A stretch of 5,008 bases of DNA from Kiritimatiellia bacterium (GTDB taxonomy: Bacteria > Verrucomicrobiota > Kiritimatiellia > CAIQIC01 > Lenti-01), in assembly GCA_018432565.1 (NCBI GenBank), contig JAHDSS010000217.1, forward strand, positions 1 to 5,008. Reading direction: 5' to 3'. The notes under the pieces were generated by a model, which worked only from the letters and a program-made list of their open reading frames with translations, had not been told where the DNA came from and did not search any database. Made by a program: the position numbers and the translations under genes. This document shows positions 1-5,008 of this stretch, in pieces; the first letter of the stretch is position 1; the number at the start of each line of letters is the position of its first letter.

Positions 1-18
1 GAAAGAGTGTGAATTGCC
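1..18 (+). promoter_or_regulatory. end of the valS leader with a weak ribosome binding site
   Basis: Only 18 bases precede the valS ATG. A purine-rich GAAAGAG at 1-7 is the only Shine-Dalgarno-like stretch, and at 11 nt from the ATG it is a poor match to the consensus. In frame 1 the bases read GAA AGA GTG TGA, so the TGA at 10-12 could be the stop of an upstream gene ending 6 nt before valS. Four codons cannot prove that. Any promoter or T-box leader, which would be plausible for a tRNA synthetase gene, lies outside the window. Confidence 0.3.
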
Positions 19-2706
19 ATGTCTGAATTGCCGAAACATGTGGATGCCAAGGCCATCGAGGCCAAATGGTACGCCTGGTGGAAAGAGAAGGGGTTGTTCC
101 ATGCCGAGGCGGACGCGGGGGGCAAGCCGTATGCCATCGTGATTCCGCCGCCGAACGTGACGGGGATTCTGCACATGGGCCACGCCCTGAACAACACGGT
201 GCAGGACGTGATGATCCGGCGCCGGCGCATGCAGGGCTGCAACACGGTCTGGGTGCCGGGCACGGACCACGCGGGCATCGCGACGCAGAACGCGGTGGAA
301 AAAGACCTGAAGAAGCAGGGCAAGAGCCGCTGGGACATGCCCCGCGACGAATTCATGAACCGGGTCTGGGAGTGGAAGGACAAGTACGGCGGGACGATCC
401 TGCACCAGCTCGAGAAGCTGGGGGCGTCCTGCGACTGGGACCGCACGCGCTTCACGATGGACGAGGGGCTCAGCGACGCGGTCGCCGAGGTGTTCGTCCG
501 CCTGTATGAGAAAAAGCTGATCTACCGCGGCGAGTACATCATCAACTGGTGTCCGCGCTGCTGCACGGCGCTGTCGGACGAGGAGAGCGAGCACGAGGAC
601 CGGGCGGGCCATCTCTGGCACATTCGCTATCCGGTCAAGGGCGGGCGCAAGAACGAATGCGTGGTGGTGGCCACCACGCGCCCGGAAACCCTGCTGGGCG
701 ACACGGCGGTGGCGGTGAATCCCCGCGACGAGCGCTATGCCAAGCTCAAGGGCAAGACCCTGCTGCTGCCGATCCTCGGGCGCGAAATCCCGGTGATCGA
801 GGATGACTTCGTGGACCCGCAGTTCGGCACCGGCGCGGTCAAGGTCACGCCCGCGCACGATCCCAACGATTTCGAGATGGGCCGCCGCCACGACCTGCCG
901 ACGGTCAACGTGATGACCGAGACCGGCGAGATGAACGAAAACGCCGGTCCGTACCAGGGCATGGAACGGTTTGCCTGCCGGAAGAAGATCGTGGACGACC
1001 TGCAGGCGACGGGGCTGCTGGTGAAGGTGGAGGACCACGCGCACGCGGTGGGCCACTGCTACCGCTGCCACACCGTGGTGGAACCGCGCCTGTCGCCGCA
1101 GTGGTTCGTCAAGATGAAGCCGCTGGCGCGTCCGGCCGTCGAGGCCGTCAAGGACGGGCGCGTCCGCTTCGTGCCCGAGCGCTGGAACAAGGTGTACCTG
1201 GACTGGATGGAGAACATCCGCGACTGGTGCATCAGCCGGCAGATCTGGTGGGGGCACCGCATCCCGGTGTTCTATTGCGACGAGACCGACTGCCAGCACC
1301 AGTGGGCCGCCAAGGGCCGGCCGGCGACATGTCCGCGCTGCGGGTCGGACCACATCCGCCAGGATCCCGACGTGCTCGACACGTGGTTCAGCTCGTGGCT
1401 GTGGCCGTTCAGCGTGTTCGGCTGGCCGAAGGACGGGCCGGACCTGAAGACCTTCTATCCGACCAACGACCTGGTGACCGCGCCGGAGATCATTTTCTTC
1501 TGGGTGGCGCGCATGATCATGGCGGGCCTGGAGTTCATGGGCGACGTGCCGTTCCGCCGCGTGTACCTGCACGGGACGGTGCGCGACAACCAGGGCCGCA
1601 AGATGAGCAAGAGCCTGGGCAATTCGATCGACCCGCTCGACATCATCGGGGAGTTCAGCGCCGACGCCCTGCGGTTCAGCCTGATCGCCCTGACGGCGAC
1701 CGGCCAGGATGTCTACATTTCCAGGGAAAAGTTCGAGCTGGGGCGCAACTTCGGGACGAAGATCTGGAATGCTGCGCGGTTCCTGCAGATGTTCACCGGG
1801 GAGCGGGCGGTGGACGTGCGCGATCCGCAGTTCGATCCGGCGCTGCTGACGGCGGACGACCAGCACATCCTGGCGCTGCTGCAGAAGACGGTGGCGGCGT
1901 GCGACGAGAACATCGACCGCTGCCGGTTCAACGACTACGCCAAGGCGATCTACGACTTCTTCTGGCACGAATTCTGCGACTGGTATGTCGAGTACGCCAA
2001 GCTGCCGCTGAACGGGACCGACGAGCCCCGCAAGGCGGAGGTGCTCCGGGTGATGCACTACGTGCTGTCGCGCGCGCTGTGCCTGCTGCATCCCATCATG
2101 CCGTTCCTGACCGAGGAGCTCTGGCAGGGGATGGGCTACGCGGCCGTCTCGGAGTCCATCCTGACCGCCCCGTGGCCGGCGGCCCTCGACGAGGAGGAGC
2201 TGGCGGGCTGGGGAGTGCATCCGGAAGCGGTGGCCTACGTGGATGCCAAGCACGCGGCGATCGGCCTGGCGCGCAACCTGCGCGCCGACTACGGCCTGGC
2301 GCCGTCGCAGACGGCGGACTTCGTGCTGCGGCCGGCGGATGCGGCGACCGGCGAGCTGGTGCGCGCCGACCGGGAGGCCTACCTGCCGTATCTCAAGGCC
2401 GGCAAGCTGGAGGTGGAGACCGACTTCACGCCGGCGAAGCCGACGCCGAGCGTCATTACGCCGCTGGGCACGCTGTTCATGTCGCTGGAGGGCCACGTGG
2501 ACGTCGAGGCCGAGAAGAAGCGCCTGACGGAGCAGCTGCACAAGACCGAGCAGGAGCTGGAGGCGTCCGGCAAGCGGCTCGACAACGTGAATTTCGTCAG
2601 CCGCGCTCCGGCCGAGGTCGTCGAGCAGGCCCGGGCCCGCAAGCGCGAGCTGCAGGAGAAGCGCGACAAGCTGGCGAAGCTGATCGAAGCGATGGCGGCG
2701 CCGTGA
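19..2706 (+). CDS. valS: valyl-tRNA synthetase (ValRS), complete
   Basis: A cytoplasmic class Ia aminoacyl-tRNA synthetase that joins valine to tRNA-Val using ATP and hydrolyses mischarged Thr-tRNA-Val. Seen in order: the HIGH-type signature HMGH at residues 52-55 within PPPNVTGILHMGH; the ValRS-typical GTDHAGIATQ at 81-90; a CxxC pair at C178/C181; the CP1 editing domain, about 190-345, with TTRPET at 219-224 and HDPND at 280-284; further cysteine pairs at C347/C350, C420/C425 and C438/C441; DTWFSS at 454-459; the KMSKS loop at 528-532; a helical anticodon-binding domain at about 615-760; and a C-terminal coiled coil at about 825-893. The length of 895 aa fits the shorter bacterial ValRS type (B. 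subtilis about 880; E. coli 951). ValRS rather than IleRS or LeuRS is supported by the GTDHAGIATQ motif and the C-terminal coiled-coil arm. The ATG at 19 gives a normal N-terminus just before the conserved KAIEAKWYAWW region. No frameshift or missing key residue is visible. Confidence 0.98.
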   Translation: MSELPKHVDAKAIEAKWYAWWKEKGLFHAEADAGGKPYAIVIPPPNVTGILHMGHALNNTVQDVMIRRRRMQGCNTVWVPGTDHAGIATQNAVEKDLKKQGKSRWDMPRDEFMNRVWEWKDKYGGTILHQLEKLGASCDWDRTRFTMDEGLSDAVAEVFVRLYEKKLIYRGEYIINWCPRCCTALSDEESEHEDRAGHLWHIRYPVKGGRKNECVVVATTRPETLLGDTAVAVNPRDERYAKLKGKTLLLPILGREIPVIEDDFVDPQFGTGAVKVTPAHDPNDFEMGRRHDLPTVNVMTETGEMNENAGPYQGMERFACRKKIVDDLQATGLLVKVEDHAHAVGHCYRCHTVVEPRLSPQWFVKMKPLARPAVEAVKDGRVRFVPERWNKVYLDWMENIRDWCISRQIWWGHRIPVFYCDETDCQHQWAAKGRPATCPRCGSDHIRQDPDVLDTWFSSWLWPFSVFGWPKDGPDLKTFYPTNDLVTAPEIIFFWVARMIMAGLEFMGDVPFRRVYLHGTVRDNQGRKMSKSLGNSIDPLDIIGEFSADALRFSLIALTATGQDVYISREKFELGRNFGTKIWNAARFLQMFTGERAVDVRDPQFDPALLTADDQHILALLQKTVAACDENIDRCRFNDYAKAIYDFFWHEFCDWYVEYAKLPLNGTDEPRKAEVLRVMHYVLSRALCLLHPIMPFLTEELWQGMGYAAVSESILTAPWPAALDEEELAGWGVHPEAVAYVDAKHAAIGLARNLRADYGLAPSQTADFVLRPADAATGELVRADREAYLPYLKAGKLEVETDFTPAKPTPSVITPLGTLFMSLEGHVDVEAEKKRLTEQLHKTEQELEASGKRLDNVNFVSRAPAEVVEQARARKRELQEKRDKLAKLIEAMAAP

Positions 2707-2713
2707 GGCGCCG
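2696..2713 (+). other. GC hairpin with GTGA loop spanning the valS stop codon
   Basis: CGGCGCC at 2696-2702 is perfectly complementary to GGCGCCG at 2707-2713. The 4-nt loop GTGA (GUGA in RNA) fits the stable GNRA tetraloop pattern. The valS TGA stop at 2704-2706 lies in the loop. There is no T run after the stem, so this is not a standard intrinsic terminator. It may be an mRNA-stability or processing element between valS and the next gene. It could also be chance in GC-rich sequence, because each arm contains the self-complementary GGCGCC. Visible directly; function is inference. Confidence 0.35.
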
Positions 2714-2732
2714 GCCGGTGATCATATCCAAC

Positions 2733-2737
2733 AGGAG
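2733..2737 (+). promoter_or_regulatory. ribosome binding site of the tandem NDK gene
   Basis: AGGAG lies 9 nt before the ATG at 2747, in a short A-rich patch that should be less structured than its surroundings. It supports the chosen start, which begins MAKELAFVLINP and puts the first NDK-like beta strand immediately at the N-terminus, as in single-domain NDKs. Confidence 0.75.
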
Positions 2738-2746
2738 ACAGACCCC

Positions 2747-3907
2747 ATGGCGAAGGAACTGGCATTTGTACTGATCAACCCCTACACGGTGGCGAAGTCG
2801 CGCACCGGCGGCGTCATCGCCCGCTACATCAGCCGCACGGGGCTGGATTTCGTGGCGGCGCGGATGTTCGCGCCCGACGCGGAGCTGGCCCACGCCTACG
2901 CCGAGCTGATCCGCAACGATTCCGACGTGGACCCGGTGATCCGCCCGCTGCTGGCGGACTACGTCGAGCGCGAGTACGGGCCCGACCCCGCCACCGGCCG
3001 CCGCAAGCGCGTCATGATGCTGCTGTTCGAGGGCGAGAACGCCATCGAGGCCGTCAAGGAGGTCACCGGGCCGATCCGCCCGAGCAACAGCGGGGAAACC
3101 GTCCGCGACACCTACGGCGACTACATCCTGGATCCGGCCGGCGCGATCCACTACCTCGAGCCGGCGGTCTTCATCGGCCCCAACCTGAACGCGGCGGGCG
3201 AAGCCCTGAAGCTGTGGGCGGGCTACAGCGACGAGTGCGGCGGGGTGGTGGATGCGGCCGGCGACGTCCCGCAGGGCGGCACTCTCGAAGAGGCGCTGGT
3301 CATCATCAAGCCCGACAACTTCCGGTTTGCCAGCGCGCGACCCGGGCTGATCATTGACATTTTTTCGCGTTCCGGGCTGCGGATCGTGGCGGCCAAGATC
3401 CATCGCATGACGGTGGCCGAGGCCGAGGAGTTCTACGGGCCGGTGCGCGGCGTGCTGCGCGAGAAGCTCAAGGGAATGGTGGCCGAGCGCGCGTCCAAGG
3501 CGATCGCCGCCGAGCTGGGCCTGACGCTGCCGGAAGAGGTCAAGGGGCCGCTGGGCGAGCTGCTGGGGCCGCGCTACGGCGACAACCAGTTCTACCAGAT
3601 CGTCCAGTTCATGACCGGGCGCTGGGGCGAGGGGCTGGTGGCCGAGGAGAAGGCCCGGCCCGGCACGACCCAGTGCCTGCTGCTGGTCTATGCCGGCGTC
3701 AACGCCATCTCCCGCATCCGCCACATCCTGGGCCCGACCGATCCGAGCAAGGCCCTGCCGGGCTCCGTCCGCCGCGAATTCGGCCAGGACATCATGGTCA
3801 ATGCCGCCCACGCGTCGGATTCCGTCGAGAACGCCCGCCGCGAAATGAAGATCACCCAGGTCGGCGCCGACACCATCCGGCCGTGGGTGCAGACCTATTA
3901 CCCGTAA
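2747..3907 (+). CDS. ndk: tandem nucleoside-diphosphate-kinase-domain protein with a divergent N-terminal domain
   Basis: Nucleoside diphosphate kinase moves the gamma phosphate from an NTP to an NDP through a phosphohistidine. At 386 aa this protein is about 2.5 times a normal NDK (about 140-150 aa). The C-terminal domain, about 181-370, is clearly NDK: IIKPD with K188, R325, GPTDPSKALPG with T331, VRREFG at 341-346, and NAAHASDS at 352-359 with catalytic H355. It carries an extra helical-looking stretch at about 232-279 before QFYQIVQFMT. The N-terminal domain, about 4-140, repeats the fold: VLINPYTV (8-15) matches VIIKPD, FVAARM (35-40) matches IVAAKI, FEGENAIEAVKEVTGP matches YAGVNAISRIRHILGP, and VRDTYGD (119-125) matches VRREFGQ. 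Its lysine is N11, and the NxxH(G/A)SD motif is replaced by a stretch containing H135, two residues further along. A linker of about 40 residues follows. The cytosolic location is inferred: no signal peptide or membrane segment. Kinase activity from the C-terminal domain is likely; the N-terminal role is unknown. The gene starts 40 nt after valS. Confidence 0.9.
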   Translation: MAKELAFVLINPYTVAKSRTGGVIARYISRTGLDFVAARMFAPDAELAHAYAELIRNDSDVDPVIRPLLADYVEREYGPDPATGRRKRVMMLLFEGENAIEAVKEVTGPIRPSNSGETVRDTYGDYILDPAGAIHYLEPAVFIGPNLNAAGEALKLWAGYSDECGGVVDAAGDVPQGGTLEEALVIIKPDNFRFASARPGLIIDIFSRSGLRIVAAKIHRMTVAEAEEFYGPVRGVLREKLKGMVAERASKAIAAELGLTLPEEVKGPLGELLGPRYGDNQFYQIVQFMTGRWGEGLVAEEKARPGTTQCLLLVYAGVNAISRIRHILGPTDPSKALPGSVRREFGQDIMVNAAHASDSVENARREMKITQVGADTIRPWVQTYYP

Positions 3908-3915
3908 CCGCGTTG

Positions 3916-3943
3916 CTTCCACTCACCGCCAACCCCCAACCCC
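3916..3943 (+). promoter_or_regulatory. C-rich, G-poor tract before the aminotransferase gene
   Basis: These 28 bases contain 18 C and a single G, while the flanking coding sequence is rich in both. Such unstructured C-over-G stretches are typical of Rho loading (rut) sites, and they also keep a ribosome binding site open. It lies in the 48-nt gap between the NDK stop (TAA 3905-3907) and the next ribosome binding site. Rho sites usually span 60-80 nt, so the tract is short for one. The composition is seen directly; the regulatory role is inference. Confidence 0.25.
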
Positions 3944-3950
3944 GAGGAGG
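3944..3950 (+). promoter_or_regulatory. strong ribosome binding site of the aminotransferase gene
   Basis: GAGGAGG contains the full GGAGG core and lies 5 nt before the ATG at 3956. It is the best Shine-Dalgarno sequence in the window and fixes the start codon. The start agrees with the family N-terminus, where an ADPILGL motif follows about 10 residues in. Confidence 0.85.
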
Positions 3951-3955
3951 CTGAC

Positions 3956-5008
3956 ATGTTCTTCCCCGCCATCGAACCCGCGCCCGCCGATCCGATTCTC
4001 GGCCTGACCGAGGCCTTTCGCAAGGATTCCCGCGACCCCAAGGTGAACCTGGGCGTCGGGGTGTTCGTGGACGACCAGGGCACCACCCCGGTCCTGGAGT
4101 GCATCCGCCGCGCCGAACGCGTGCTGTGGGAGACCGAGCGAACCAAGGGCTACCTGCCGATTTCCGGCTCGGCCGAATTCGCCCGCGAAGTCGCCCACCT
4201 GGTGTTCGGCAGCGAGTTCCATGCGCTGGCGTCGGACAGCGTGGCGGTGTGCCAGACCCCCGGCGGCACCGGCGCCCTGCGCGTCGGCATGGAGCTGCTG
4301 AAGGCCTTCCGTCCGCAGGCCGCCCTGTGGATGCCGGACCCGACCTGGGGCAACCACAACGGCCTGTGCGCCGCCGCGGGCCTGGCGGTGAAGACCTATC
4401 CCTACTACGACGCGGCGAAGAAAGCCGTGGATGTGGAGGCGATGTGCGCGGCGCTGGAGCAGGTGCCCGCCGGCGACATCGTGCTGCTGCACGTCTGCTG
4501 CCACAATCCGACCGGGGCCGATCTGGACGCCGCGGCATGGACGCGGGTGGGGGATGCGGCGGCAAAGGCCGGCTGGCTCCCGTTCTTCGACTTTGCCTAC
4601 CAGGGGTTCGGCGCGGGTCTCGAGGAAGACCGCGCGGGGCTGCTGGCCGTGATGCAGAAAGCGCCCGAGGCGCTGGTGGCCTCGTCGTTCTCCAAGAACA
4701 TGGGCCTGTACGGCGAGCGGGTCGGCGCGCTGCTGCTGGTGGCCGAAAGCGCCCGGGACGCCGCGGCGGGCCTCTCGCACGTCAAGCGCCTGGTCCGCGT
4801 GCTCTACTCGAATCCGCCGCGCCACGGCGGCGCCCTGGCCGCCGCGGTGCTGGCCGACGCCGACCTGCGCCGCCTCTGGGTGCAGGAGGTCGAGGCCATG
4901 CGCCTGCGCATCCGCAACGTCCGCCGCCAGCTCGTCGAAGGCCTCGCCGCGCGCGAAACCGGCGCGGACTTCTCGTTCATCGAACGCCAGAACGGCATGT
5001 TCTCGTTC
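3956..5008 (+). CDS. aspartate/aromatic amino acid aminotransferase, class I (aspC/tyrB family), 3' end cut by window
   Basis: A PLP-dependent aminotransferase of fold type I, subgroup I-alpha, that exchanges amino groups between aspartate or aromatic amino acids and 2-oxoglutarate. The frame stays open for 351 codons to the window edge. Seen in the translation: ADPILGL at 11-17, NLGVGVF at 31-37, TPGGTGAL at 101-108 (PLP phosphate contact), W131, CCHNPTG at 181-187 with N184, FDFAYQGF at 211-218 with D212 (PLP pyridine nitrogen) and Y215, SFSKNMGLYGERVG at 244-257 with Schiff-base K247 and R255, and the R281...YSNPP segment, where R281 matches the side-chain-binding arginine (R292, pig numbering) for dicarboxylates. 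It ends at QNGMFSF, about 45 residues short of the usual 396-400, so the carboxylate-binding R386 equivalent is not visible. The N-terminal third reads closer to E. coli AspC than TyrB from memory, but substrate preference cannot be fixed. It lies 48 nt after the NDK gene and is probably cotranscribed with it. Confidence 0.95.
   Translation, partial: MFFPAIEPAPADPILGLTEAFRKDSRDPKVNLGVGVFVDDQGTTPVLECIRRAERVLWETERTKGYLPISGSAEFAREVAHLVFGSEFHALASDSVAVCQTPGGTGALRVGMELLKAFRPQAALWMPDPTWGNHNGLCAAAGLAVKTYPYYDAAKKAVDVEAMCAALEQVPAGDIVLLHVCCHNPTGADLDAAAWTRVGDAAAKAGWLPFFDFAYQGFGAGLEEDRAGLLAVMQKAPEALVASSFSKNMGLYGERVGALLLVAESARDAAAGLSHVKRLVRVLYSNPPRHGGALAAAVLADADLRRLWVQEVEAMRLRIRNVRRQLVEGLAARETGADFSFIERQNGMFSF

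Noticed and set aside
1..12. End of an upstream coding gene (frame 1, stop TGA at 10-12)
   Set aside because: Only three sense codons are visible, which cannot distinguish a gene end from chance.
2707..2746. Intrinsic terminator or promoter in the valS-NDK gap
   Set aside because: The only strong stem is not followed by a T run, and no convincing -10/-35 pair can be picked in the 40-nt gap.
1101..2774. A 557-codon + strand frame overlapping valS
   Set aside because: It is a shifted reading of valS, rich in Arg/Gly/Ala/Pro and without known motifs. valS in its own frame is continuous and complete.
3360..3365. A run of six T in the tandem NDK gene, considered as a slippage or frameshift site
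   Set aside because: The frame continues normally into conserved NDK sequence. In the reading phase (ATT TTT TCG) it does not fit the standard -1 slippery heptamer, and no downstream pseudoknot is evident.
3342..3381. Repeated CCGGGCTG about 30 nt apart
   Set aside because: Short repeat encoding similar residues (RPGL and RSGL) in GC-rich coding sequence; chance is sufficient.
2597..3922. A 441-codon open frame on the minus strand opposite the tandem NDK gene and the end of valS
   Set aside because: Its product is a low-complexity Ala/Gly/Arg/Asp/His-rich mix with no recognisable family. It lies antisense to clearly conserved coding sequence. Long antisense frames are expected where third codon positions are nearly all G/C.
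3923..4825. A 300-codon open frame on the minus strand opposite the aminotransferase gene, abutting the previous antisense frame
   Set aside because: Same reason: composition-driven shadow of a gene with clear catalytic motifs. The abutting ends have no meaning beyond a shared stop in one frame.

Overview
The window is a compact, high-GC bacterial segment (roughly two thirds G+C by eye, with third codon positions almost all G or C). It carries three genes in a row on the + strand, separated by gaps of 40 and 48 nt. Nothing marks a recent insertion: I see no insertion sequence, CRISPR array, tRNA, rRNA or attachment site.

Layout: positions 1-18 are the last bases of a leader. Positions 19-2706 are a complete valyl-tRNA synthetase gene (valS, 895 aa) with intact synthesis, editing, zinc-site, anticodon-binding and C-terminal coiled-coil regions. 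Positions 2747-3907 encode an unusual 386-aa protein made of two nucleoside-diphosphate-kinase-like domains. The C-terminal domain keeps the catalytic histidine motif but carries an insertion of about 45-50 residues. The N-terminal domain has lost the key lysine and the canonical histidine motif. From 3956 to the window edge is the first 351 codons of a class I aspartate/aromatic aminotransferase, cut off before its last ~45 residues.

The short gaps, the good ribosome binding sites before genes 2 and 3, and the lack of a clear terminator between genes suggest one transcription unit. The three products are central-metabolism enzymes (charging tRNA with valine, NTP balancing, transamination) and do not form one obvious pathway. 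Two small RNA-level features sit in the junctions: a 7-bp GC hairpin with a GNRA-type loop enclosing the valS stop codon, and a C-rich, G-poor tract just before the aminotransferase ribosome binding site.

Organism: a high-GC bacterium using the standard code. From memory, tandem NDK-like proteins of this kind occur in Lentisphaerota/Kiritimatiellota and related or uncultured phyla, so a PVC-type bacterium is my tentative guess. It is not proven by this sequence. The most interesting object is the tandem NDK protein. Its N-terminal domain looks like a degenerate or repurposed kinase domain.
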